A stretch of DNA of 64,000 nucleotides from Priapulus caudatus (lineage: Eukaryota > Priapulida > Priapulimorpha > Priapulimorphida > Priapulidae), in the NCBI RefSeq assembly GCF_000485595.1, contig NW_014577315.1:27541-91540 (forward strand), written 5' to 3'. The notes below the pieces were generated by a model that saw only the letters and a program-made list of their open reading frames with translations, ran no database searches and was not told the origin of the DNA. This document shows, piece after piece, positions 47,950-60,701 of this stretch. Position numbers and translations under genes: made by a program. Within the stretch, counting starts at the first letter, position 1. The number at the start of each line of letters is the position of its first letter.

Positions 47950-47982
47950 TTACTGCGATCTCTGAGTTTGGCTCGCAACATC
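47950..47982 (-). CDS. Gene A exon 11: C-terminus and stop
   Basis: 33 nt including TAA. The acceptor is ctgccgttttcag. It encodes [10 protein letters not shown] and stop, matching the final strand of the tail domain in protostome IF proteins (ExATHTQ-like). The C-terminus has no CaaX prenylation motif. Confidence 0.88.
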   Translation of the reverse strand, partial: DVASQTQRSQ

Positions 47983-50710
47983 CTGAAAACGGCAGAAGGA
48001 ACATTGTTAAAATATATTGTCGTTTCTCAGCTAAGTCGCCGCTAACTAGTTGTCTCAACGTGGACGCTGCTTAAGCTATTTCGTACATATTCGTTGGAAT
48101 TATTTGTTATTTTGGGGCACTGATTCATTAGAACAGATCCATAATAAACAGGCTCTCCTAAATTTTTATGTTTAAGGATTTCGGTTAATTTTCTGGTGGG
48201 GTATTTGCTTCCGGTAAAATGAAGCGTTGCTTACATCTCCTCTCTCGTTGTGCAATGACGTCATGACGTGGGTGCGGTCTCCGGTCCACTGTCTGACCGT
48301 AACCTGAAAAAAATCGCAATACAATATTAGTTATCGGGCCAACAAACAGACACTTTTGGTAGCGCATTATAACATGACTTAAAGCAGGAAGTAGAGGCTA
48401 AACGCGCATTATACATGCTTGTAGTAGATTCCAAGAACTCTCTATTATTCGCATTAGAATTCGCCGCGGATTTCGGGTCATTCGGATACCTTGCGATCAC
48501 GAGAGGCCTATTACTGAGCTATTCGTGTTCCGACGTGCCCCGCCCAAATTCTATTTACTCTGCGGGTGCTGCTGCCGTGTAGCGTTTCGCTAGGCATCAG
48601 ATCCCCGTGTAGCCACGCGAAGTAGATGACAAACGCGCTACTGTGATCTCAGAAGCTTTCGTATTCAAACAGCGGCCAGCATTGACGGCATGGCGTCGCT
48701 GTCACGACAGCGATCGCTCTCGCGAGTTTCCAAACAAGATGACACCGCTGTTATAGAATTTCGCACCGTAATTGCACGGGGGCTTTATGACCGTGTTGAC
48801 CGCGAAGATTATCGGTCAGTGTTTGCCGTCGGCGAGGATTGCAGCTCGCTGGGAATCGAGTTTGTCGCGCCTCTGTCGCGTCATTAGGGTCGCACGGTGA
48901 CGATAAACATGAAGGTTTGAGCATTTTTTAGGAGACATGTCACGAGTTTTATCGGCATGCGTGGGCTTAACGCTTGCATGGCGCGTTTCCAGTGGCGAAT
49001 GCGGTGCGTGGTTTTATTCACAATGGCTCCATTGTACGCGGCATTCTTGCGACTGTGTAGTCTAACGTGATATCTATACGCTGTACCGCGCATACCTGCG
49101 TATTGCCTGGCTTATTAATGCATCATTTGAGTAATATAATGCATCGGTTCACACTCAATGGTATTGGAAGTAAGTGTATAAAAGCCACTCTGCTAATTTG
49201 GCGCTAGTTTTGCAACGTGGACATACCTTCTGGTTGCGTCCTGCCTTAAGGTTGGATCCCGGAGGGAATGTATATATGACGTCATCGTTTCGCCTGATTT
49301 GCCAGCCGTCCATTTTTTGATCCTGTAAAAATGAAACCCGTAAGTGTCACTCATCTTTGTCAATCGCAGGGATCGCCTTAACGACAATTTTATGTCGAGT
49401 TATTTGAAGACGTGACGTTTCTGAAGAAGACATTTTTACCCATTTTTACACAACCCACACGACGCGGCTACAGATGTTTGCCAAATGGTAACATCTGCAT
49501 CACGGAGAGTAGGAAAACTAAAAAGGCACGTACGCTGTCCCTGGTAGTGTTCTCCATGACAATGAAATTATCATCTAGGTTGGCTTCGCCAAACGCCACG
49601 GTGCCCTTGGAGCGCTTCTGGATGTTTGTTTTAACGGCCGATTCGATCGTCTGCACGTAGGAGCGGTCAACAGCTGCGGAAGGCAAGGTACACGTAACTC
49701 GATGACGTCACGAACCTCGGTAGAATATCCCACGCGAAGTTAGTCGACACGCACGATGCTAGAATTCTTCTCATTATCACACGCGTTCTACTCACGGCAG
49801 TGGATAAGTACATTGTGATTACTATGATACAATGATTACTATGCGTGAAAGTGGCAACTGATTCCACACCCTAGACCACCTGTGCGACTTACGTGCACTT
49901 ATGTAAACGCCTATATTTCTAGCTACCGCACCTTCTGCTAATTAATGGAGATGTTATGTTTGGACTCTGTGGGAAATTATACGCGGCAGTTCATAAGAAC
50001 CATTTTCGGGCCTCGTTTATAAAAAAAAAACATTTCTTAACAGTTGCTCGACATGACACTTGTTCGTAATAGGCGGGAATTTACGAGTAGATGGCTACAC
50101 CCGTGGCACCCGTTGGTTGCGTGAGTATGTCGCACGAGTCACGTGATCGATCCCGCCCCGTGACGTCACCGCGAGCTGCCAGGCTACGCGGTTGTAATGT
50201 AAATCTACTTGCGAGTGGGCGACCTACTTACCATGCTGACTGCTCATTTCTGCCTGGTGCATGCTGGCTTCCACCATTGACTCCTGCATCCTGAGGAAGA
50301 GAAAGAAAGTTGTCAACGTTTATGCATGCTACTATTAACTAAGCACATGCGGCGTTGAAGGAAAATAACTGTAATCTTTGCACTGTTCCTAACCCAGACC
50401 CGAACTATAAGCTACCAATTACCCAAACCAGAATTGCAACCTATACACCTACCCCTAACCGTGAACCTAATATTAACACTAACCATAACTGTAACCCAGA
50501 ACACGTTCCAATTACTAGCCTTAGCTTTGGCACTAACACTTAGCCCCAACTCTAATGTCGCCCATATTTTAGATGGAAGAAAGTGAGCCTACGTTAGAAC
50601 GTTTCGCGGCTGCGTGCGTTCGTATGTGCGTGCGTGCATGCACGCGTTTGAGTGCGTGCATGCGTCTGTGCGTACGTTCGTGCGTGCGTGTGTTCGTGCG
50701 TCCGTCTGTC

Positions 50711-50772
<62 letters not shown>

Positions 50773-50879
50773 TGCATGCGTGCGTGTGTACGTGCCTGCG
50801 TGTCTGTACGTGCGTGCATGTGTGCGTACGTTTGTGCGTGCGCGTGTTCGTGCGTGCGTGCGGGTGTGTGTGTGTGTGT

Positions 50880-50922
<43 letters not shown>

Positions 50923-50983
50923 CGTGCGTCTGTATTTACGCTGTGCGTGCCTGCGTGCGTGCGTGCGTGCGTGCCTGCGTGCC

Positions 50984-51022
<39 letters not shown>

Positions 51023-53536
51023 ACCCCGCGTACCTAGTCTCCTCGCCGCTGAGCAGGCGGCGGTAGGTGGTGATCTCTTCATCGAGACGCAGCTTCTCGT
51101 CCAGCATCTCCTGCATCTCGCGCAGCATATCCTCGAGCTTCGACTTCAGCAGCAGCATCTTTTCGTCGCGCTGCTTCATGTCGATGTCGAACTCACTGCG
51201 CTCGTTGGTCAGCACGCGCTCCAGCTCCTCGATGCGCCTGCGCAGATGATCGCCCTGCGAGAACAGCGGACGTTAGTGACGGGTGATATTCTAGTCTTAT
51301 AATCAGTTATATTTCAGTTATTCTTATAGACTTCTTATAGGCAGTTCTTCTTATATTTCAGTTATTCTTATAGACTTCGTATAGTCAGTGCTTCTTATAT
51401 TTCAGTTATTCTCATAGACTGTTTTTAGTCAGTTCTATAGGCTGATCTCGTGCGAGCGGACGAGCGTTTGTGATGTTAACTCGAAGAGTCGGAAAAACTC
51501 CGTGGGTATTTCTTAGTCACTCGTCTTTAGGAATAATCTTAACGGGCACGATTTAGGGGGGGGGGGTATTTGATCACGGAGAGTCGAGCATCTCGATGAA
51601 ATATGTGAGAGGTTTTATTAGTGGCCTGTTTTTTTTAATTTGCTACATCTCGTCGCCAAATCTAGTAGATGTACGCTCGGTGAGCATATATAATTGTGTT
51701 ATTCGCAAACACGAAATGTTCTCACTGAACCAGAAATGTGCAACAGACTATGAATTTGAACACCGCTTAGGCCTATCATATGACGACAATAGGGAACAAA
51801 GGGTTAATAGGCACAATATACATTTATAGCGAGCATGCTCAATGCAACTTATAGCACAGTCTGCCTGCCTGCCTTGGCACCTATAAATAATTCGGTAGAA
51901 CCGTGATGTCGGCAATGGTCGGAGTAAATAAGTATGTATTACGGAGCAGTTACAGACAGGAAGCGAGTTGTTTTGCTGTAGCAATTTTTGCATTTCATGC
52001 AGAACATCACGCCTAACATGTCGTTTAGCTGTGATCGGCAATAATGGATAAGAGAGCATTACATGACCATTGACCTCGGCTTATAATTAATATACACTGA
52101 TGATCGTGAGTGATACTGATTTATAACTAAAATTAAAACTTGTGCAGTCAATAGTATGTAGTCCTATATAGTCATAGTGTGGATTGGTTTAGTTATCACC
52201 ATGAAATGCTTAATCGTTAACTCGATTTCCTAATTTAGTAACTCTTACCCTAGACTTAAGGCCAATGACATCCTTGCTCATCTCAGTCTCCTTGGTGCGG
52301 TCCTTTCTAGCCTGGTCCTTCAGCGACAGCTCCTCGCTTGACTTCTTGGCAGTGGTCTTGATGATTTCTTGGATCTGAATGTCAGAAGCAAAAACATTGA
52401 AAATTTGCACGCAATGTCCGATACGTGCCCGTGGTTTCCCATTGCATCGATTGTCTTCGAATTAATTCGAATTCATTTGCGTGTTCATTGATTTTCGCTT
52501 GTCCGTTAATGCACAATTAAATTACCAGGGGGAAGGATTTGAAGGTTTTCGTCGATGTCTAGTGTGCAACGTTCAAAGCCAATTTTATATCGCATTACAA
52601 AGCGTGGGGGCAGTTGTTCGATGCGTGCATACCCTGGTCTGATAAACCTCCTCGTTCCTGGGCTTCTTTGCCATCTGCTCCTCGTACTCCTTGCGGATGT
52701 CGCGCAGTGCCGACGACAGCTCGTTGTGGAAGATGTTGCGGTAGATGTCGGTATCATCCTTCATGAGACTGTCCAGTAGTTCGCGCAGCTCCTGCCGTTC
52801 ACAATACACCGTTAATACTCACGCGATGTCATAATTATATCGGTTGATGCTGATGCTAACTACGCGACATATTAGGAAACAACTGCGCGTTACATGCTTT
52901 CTTATAGCCGTCGCGCGCATAAACTATCGTCGATACTGCATGAACTGCACATAGTGCATCTGATGCATGTATTGCATATATTTCATAGCATACGTATACA
53001 CTAGTACGGAAGTAATATGTAGCATTCACTGAATATTTGTGGTCAAGTGCTTGTGGCACATGCCATAACATAATGGTCATTTGGGTGTGGCACATGCTGA
53101 AATCGCGGTCAAGTGCCTGCGGCTCGCGTTAACCTGTGGTTAGGTATGCGTGGTTCATGCTAAACTGAAGTGGTCAAGTATACGTGGCACGCGCTAAAGT
53201 GGGTGTTCGTGTGAATGCGACACACGCTGAACTATTGTGGTCAGCTGCATATGGTACGCGCTAGCATGGTTCGTGATAGCGCACCTGCTCGTGTAGCTGC
53301 TGCTTGAAGGCAATCTCCTCCTGTATACCTGGGATACGGTGCTCCAAGTCCTTGCGAATCATTATCTCCTCCTCGTTCCTCTGAAATATGGTAATATGGT
53401 AAATATGGTAAACTTGGTCATTAAAAGATTATGATTTATTATGTTCGTGTGGAGGCAATTGCTGTTAGAGTCGTCGTCGTCGTCGTTGTTGTTGTTGGTG
53501 GTGTCGATAATGATGATGATGATGATGGTGATGATA

Positions 53537-53617
<81 letters not shown>

Positions 53618-56600
53618 TCGTCGTTGCCGTCGTCGTCGCAGTCGTTGTGTCGTCGTCGTTGTTGTTTGTGTTGTGTTGTTGTTGTTGTTGTTGTGTGGTG
53701 GTGGGGGTGGTGGTGGTGGTGGTGTGGTGGTCGTGGTGGTGGTGGTGGTGTTGGTGTGGTGGTTGGTGGTGGTGGTGTCGTGGTGGTGGTGGTGGTAGTA
53801 GAGACAGACGTCCCAAGTGTCCAGGCTCACCGGGATCGTCCCCCGGATGCGGTCCCGGTGTCCCGTTAAGAGCTCCAGAAAGTCCGCGGTCGTAACATTT
53901 TTCAGCCATATTTTAACATTTACATCAGTAAATTACTTAATTTGCCCGTGGTTGTTGATGTACTTTGATTCAGCGAACAATAAAAGGCCACAAATGTATA
54001 CTTTATGTTTTTTTTACATGTATACTTTATAAAAAAAATGGCGGTGCGCCGCGACAAACACATGTCGCAGCCCGCCACAATTTTTTTCCTGTTTTTGCAC
54101 ACGCGAAAAACAGCGATGGACCATTATTACAAGTGATTCCTTTCTTGGATTTTCCCAACTTGGGACCACTGGTAGAGGTGGTGGTGGTGGTAGGGTGGTG
54201 GTGGTGGTGGTGGCGGCGGTGGTAGCGGCGGCGGTGGTAGCGGCGGCGGTGGTGGTACGTAGGCGTGGTTGTAGGGACGCCGGGTACTATTTCCTCGTAC
54301 TTACAATCTTCGTGTCGTTGACGAGTGTAAGAAGACGGTTGTATTCCCTCTTGAGACGAGCGATTTCGTCCTCCAGGATTTTGATCTTAGCCAGCAATCC
54401 GTTGATGATGGCGATCTTCTGCGCCATCTGATCCTCCAGCTCCAAGAGCCTGAGTATATCCTCAGAGTGAATGTCATCAAGCTTGTGGAATCTAAAACCA
54501 AACAGGTAATGAGATGCTGCTGGCTGTGAGTAGCACTCGATGAGCTGCGTGCTTCAGAATCTGGTTGCGTACACAGCATCTACTATCGATGTCCAATTTC
54601 AACCAGTTGCGACCATAGGAATAACAAAATCCTTTACTGGTAATGCGTTTTGTTATTCCTATTGTCGCAATTGGCTGAAACTATAAATTGAGAGTATGCT
54701 TCGCTAAGATGAAATAAGATGCCACAGAGATCCTAGCATTAGTACTCATTGGCTGCTATCTCATTACAGAATCGCGCCACCACACGAGCTCTCTCATCCG
54801 AAATGGTTAGAGATATCTATTGAAACGTCAAGTGGACTCCGAGTAAGAACCGAACGGTTTCGATGGGTACGTATCAGAATGGCTTCACCCTTAGTGATTT
54901 TAAGGATGGAATACCAAACGTTGGCTACGATGCGAGTAAGTGAATCCGTTTAAATTAAATAGATTTATTTCGCACGATGTAGCACATGGTCGCACGATGT
55001 GGGTCGTGTCGTGTTAGACAGTAATAGGAGGAGGCGCCGCGTGTGTATAGGGGGCCATAGTAGCTTCGCGCCATGTCATGTTGTTGTTAGCGGTCAGCCC
55101 CGGTCACGTCCTGTGTGTCACCTGAATAGGTTTATATTGACGATGGTTGTACACTCAAAGCATAAATAAACCGCTCTCGTAGTCCTGTCTTTCGAGTTTA
55201 CTTGAAGAAAAAGAGGCAGATTTTCCCGTCGTTCTGCTATTATTGGTCTAAACATATATAGAGGTCGTTTATCGCTACATGCATGGGACCAATTATAGTA
55301 CGTTGTAGTAGAATCCACTATTTCTTTTGCGTTATATATTTTTTTGTTTTTTTATCGAGTAACGCGATTACGATGTGATAAGATCTGACGCCAGAATGGC
55401 GGATTTCATTGTCAAGATCCCGTCCGCTTGGCCTTGGCTCTATCAGAGCTTTCATCTTTCCCATCGTGTCTATGTTTAATCATATAGGCGCTTAATATTT
55501 GCCTAATGTACGAGTCGGGATGCACTGCTCAGACGCCACCCCAAGCTAACAGACTGTTGCTACGGCAAACAGTTACTAACTTTAAGTTTATTTTGGAGTG
55601 GCCGCTTTTCTTAGACAAACACGCCGTTTCTAAAGTGGGATTTGACAGCACAGGCACACCATTGTGATGACGTAGGCGCGGGGTGAAATATAGCTGAAGA
55701 TAAAGCACGCTCTTTATAATAGAACGTGCTTACCTGGACGCGCAGGAATGCGGGGTCCTTCGAAAGAACCAACTTTAGGAGAGACGCCTTTAGATGTGCG
55801 CTCTAATACCGCCGACCACTGCAATGTATTTCTCTCAAAATTAAAATCGGCTCGCGCGCGCACAGCGACGTTTAAATTAATTTAAATTAGTTAATTAAAG
55901 TGTAGTTGTGATTTCTAAAGTATGCCCGTAAGAGATGCGAAGATTAAATTTTACTAGCTCGTTTAATAAATGCACACAATAGTGGTACATGTCATCGGTA
56001 GGTTTCTCAAGTATTCTATCGCATGAACAAATAAGTTTAGAGAATTCATTTAAGAAGTTTAAAACAATATCTATTTTGCAGCCGCCCAACCATTCCATTC
56101 GGCGGCTCCGGTGGCCTAGGTCCATCAATCATCCGAATCATGACATAACATCCGCCCCCAGTATTTTCATTCACAGCGCTACGTTCCTACGAAAGGTTAG
56201 CGCTAGTTTTTTCGATAGAAAACGCACTGTTGGAATTCGCTTCGCAGCGACGATGGCTAGTTAAATAGATATGTGTTGCGACGTACGAGCATACCACCGT
56301 ACCGCAACGAGCACTTGTTACATCGGCCGAATTAGCATTGTGAATTCCGTGTATATGATCAAAATTAAATATTGATCAAAGTTACGAAGCATGTGTATAC
56401 GTTGCGCCATCTGGCGTGTGCTAAACCGCACGAAAGTGCTATTAATGTCGAATTCAGTGTAGCGATTTGCTGATATCAGAGTCATAGGCATAGTGCATTA
56501 GCTTGCATATTAACTTCACATATTTTTCAAAGAACGCTGTCTACAAACAGGTTTTGTGCGGCCACGCATGCCAAGTGAATAACTTTTGTACACGCAATAG

Positions 56601-59600
56601 CTTTGAGTCCACCTATTTGCGCGTTTGTAGTAGAATGAAATTCATGTGGCAACCGCGTTTGCTCGTAATAGAATGGGTGAAGCTTGGCGATGCGAATGGG
56701 TTAAAGGTTTTGCCTGAATCACTCTTTTTCCTTGAACTATGAAGGATTAATCTCAAAATTAATCTCTCTCTACTACAAGCGAAAGGGTCTACTCTACGAA
56801 TAATCCACGCCCTATGTTAGAACACACTTCACTATCACCCGAGAAGCAGCTTATTCCGTCACCTTTCCCCCCTTTAGCTCACCACTTTGTTTATTCTGCT
56901 CGGGACATATTACTATTCTGCTTTGTGCATCGAAGCTGCGGGGTTTTCTAGGTAGAGAGACGGAGTCGGTCGTACCTGCCCTGCGGCTAGCATACGCACG
57001 ATTATAACCTTATATGGCCATCGCGTCGTCGTCTCACTAGAGCTCGATCTCCGTCTGGTTTATTACTACGTACACGCCCGGGTTTGGCCGCAGACTAATA
57101 TGACTAAGATTGCCTCTTGATGGGTGGGGACGGCCATTAACCTTTTCGTTAGTACGTGCCTTTGTTCCTGATTTATTTACCATCGCTGCTGTCTCTGTCT
57201 TACTAATAGAACATCCAGCTCCGTAAGAACCTGCAGATAATGGCTACCCCAATGTACAACGCTAATGTATTTTTGGTATGTATATTTCATATATAGCTTT
57301 ACAAATAAGAACACTGTTTTATCGTACCGCACAGGTAGGTGTGGAGCTTCAAGTTACTTTCTAACCACACCCAAGCAATTACCCACTACGGATCAAGACC
57401 GTTTGCTTTTGCCCGATTTTTTCATGCGATGCGTTGCATTTCTTTTAATAGACGTTGTATAATTTTAAGATAGACTTAGTGGCTGTGTTCTGGCTTTACA
57501 TACGAAGAAAGTAGGTACTCCGCTAGCAAGCTTAATGCGAAGGGGCGTGTCACGAATGGGCGTTATTTGCGCACACATATCTCGGCTGCCGGACCTAGCT
57601 GCTGCCACGCCTGACCTAGACTGGCACTCATTCCATCGCTAAACGTTATTTGTCTGTTACGCAGATGTCTGGTATGAGGGAAGATGAATGCGTGGCGGAG
57701 TTAGCTACATTGTTGCCACGTGAATAATGCTAATGATGGTCTAAGAGTTATATGGAGACCAAGATTGCGCTGGCGTTGATCTACATCCCACCACGCCCAC
57801 GCCGAGAAACACGCTACAGTGTATTACTCCACCCTTTCTCTCATCATGCAACGACCTTTCTCGGACGTTTATAGAGATTTTATATGACTTTGACTAAGGT
57901 GGGTTTATGATGACAGTACTCGGCATCGTCTGACAGCTAGAGAGTCTATGTACGATTAATTACAGCCATACCGATGCTTAATTCTCACCTAGGCTGGTTG
58001 AGAAGTAAACGACTTCATCACCAGGTGGCGTTTACACATGCAATTCATAAGGCTTTTGAGAAAGCATTTTTTGTCTAACGAGTCAAGTTATTTTCATCGC
58101 ATAAATATAAAACTACTGCTAACGGTTCAATAAGCTGGTTAGGTTTGTATGCCAATTGATGTGAATCGCGTGCACGTACGTACTACTACACGCACGTAGA
58201 CGCAGATACACGCACGTACACGCGGGTACACGCACGTACACGCACGTACACGCGGGTACACGCACGTACACGCACGTACACGGAGTGAATCGATGTGAAA
58301 GTACGCGTGGATCAGCACGCACGGCGTCTTCTAGTTAATAAAACAGGTTTATTTTCACTTAACGCAACAATTATGGTTTCATTACGTAAAAAAACATTTT
58401 ATGGGTATTGGTAGCGTTTACCTTGGACTAATTATTACACGAATTGGCATATAATTTAATCACATAACGTATAATTATGTAAAACACGCAATTAATATAA
58501 AAATATAATTAATTAAAAACGTATCTCTGAATTCACATCAACTTTCCTGTTGTCGTTTCCACGAGATTTTATTGAAAATATTCTAGCTGAATGGCTGACA
58601 CCTCGCCATATGATAATCAGTTGGTGATACCTATAATTACTTTCCTGTTTCACGAATTTCCGTATAGGTCACTGAATTCGACCGGTGAGACTAAACGAGG
58701 CGGATTTTCGACAGATATCGAGGCGAATATCACGTGATCGTGTGTCCAAGGACAGACGGAAAACGTGTCTCAGTAAGGACTGTATGCGGCGCATTGTAGA
58801 CAGGCTGCTACGCCACAGTAATTCCATTGAGTATATGGCAGCTGCTGTGAGTCCCGGGGTCCCGTTCTAAAGGGTTTGGAGGAAACTTCTGTGGCAAGCT
58901 GTTCAAATTCTTTAGCCGCAAAACGTTATAAGAATCAATAATGTCGGGGAGAGACCGTACGAATAAAAGTCGCTAGGGGCATGCGCACAGTTTGCGCTAG
59001 GTATACACTCGGTCGTATTATAACCCGAACAGGTTTTATGGCGTCTATACCTGTCCCCGGTGTTTCTTTTTACAATTTATCCCCACGGTGAAATCCAGGT
59101 AGAAAATATTCGCGCAGGTTTGTTCATAATAGTATCGTCAGCAGCATGACAGATTTTTTTCAAGGTTGTTATGAAAGTCTAGTTCAGCAAAAAAAATCTG
59201 TAGAGGTGGCCTATTCCTCGCGGCTTACACGGTGCGTGTAAATGGCGGGCGTGTATTTCTGGTCGCGCCATATACGTCCAGTAAGACGCGTAGCAACGCC
59301 GAGAGACCGCGGCTCGCCGAGACATGCGCACAAACAACTGCGTGACAACTTTACGGCCCAGATTGTTTCGGCCTCGGGCGCCATTGCCGAACGAACGCCT
59401 ACATACCGGCCGGCGCTTACGGAGAATAAACTCGCTAGGTGCGCCGATGCCAGTGTCTCTGTATGCGATACATCACTGTTAAAGGTTGTTGTCTTCAGTT
59501 CGGTGCCGAAGTTCGGCGTTTATTTAAGATTTAATTGCACAACTCGACTACTCGCGAGAGCTTATAAACTTTTACATTCCATGTCTGATAGACGTGCGTC

Positions 59601-60662
59601 GTAAGTGTTAAATTCGATTACACAAAATGTCACCACGTACACGCGGAATGCGACTGGAGAACCATATATTATGTCATCACATACAATCCGCCTTGTTGTT
59701 TAGTTGGTCAGAGAAGCTTTAATTGAGTAATGAATTGACATAACTGTTTATCCTGCGTAAGTGTACTCGAAACAACGAACATTGCGTCAAATGATATAGA
59801 ATTTCCAATAGTCACCAGTTCACCAACTATCTACAGCAGCTTTTCCAAAACCATTGTCACGAATAGGTGATGAGCCGTGGGTGTTACGGCAGATAACCGA
59901 GTAATTAACCGAGTAAACATATATGAAGTGTGCAGCAACTATTTTATGGCAGGTGGACGCCTCTACCTATTTGTCAATAAGAGACAGATACCAAATACAT
60001 GATCAAAAGGACCCCCGTTGGCTCGATTTTAAGCGCGAACATTATATCAAAATCGGCATTCTAACTGACAAGAATGATTCGTAATCGTAGCTGACTTAGT
60101 TGGTCGTGGTATTTGTATTAAGGACTTGCTAACCGCAGCGCAATGCGGCAGAAACCTTCGTGTCCGCGCGCGGTCGAATAGGTGAATGGCTTTAAGCTTT
60201 AAGTGAGGCCCGGATGGAACTTCGCACCGGGGAGCCACACCCAGTAGCCGTGTGTTATTCATTACGCGCGTTCAACGGGTGCGCATTCATTATTCTGCAA
60301 ATTGCGCATGTATCCAGGGCATTCAGCCGTGAGTCATGCGCGCGTAGTGGCGAGTTTTCGTAATGCCTGCGCCGACTTATTCCTGGTTGTGCTGTTAAAC
60401 CTCTTATCTAACCCTATAATACCTTCATATACACAAGCGCACGCACGCACGCACGCGCATATGCACGCGCACGCCTATGTACTACGGTTACAACCCGAAA
60501 CAATTAATGTAATTATAATCAATCATATCAAATACTCGAACGGGGAGTATTCAAGTATGCGGAATTATAATCAATCATATCAAATACAAGAACGGGAAGT
60601 GCACTCAAGCCTAGTTTAAGACCCATATTTCGTAATGATTAAAATTATTTTTAGGGATAGAG

Positions 60663-60701
<39 letters not shown>

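Noticed and set aside
55895-56264. Frames of 77 and 91 residues on opposite strands in gene A intron 1
   Set aside because: No domain, no splice support and no IF-like heptads were visible.
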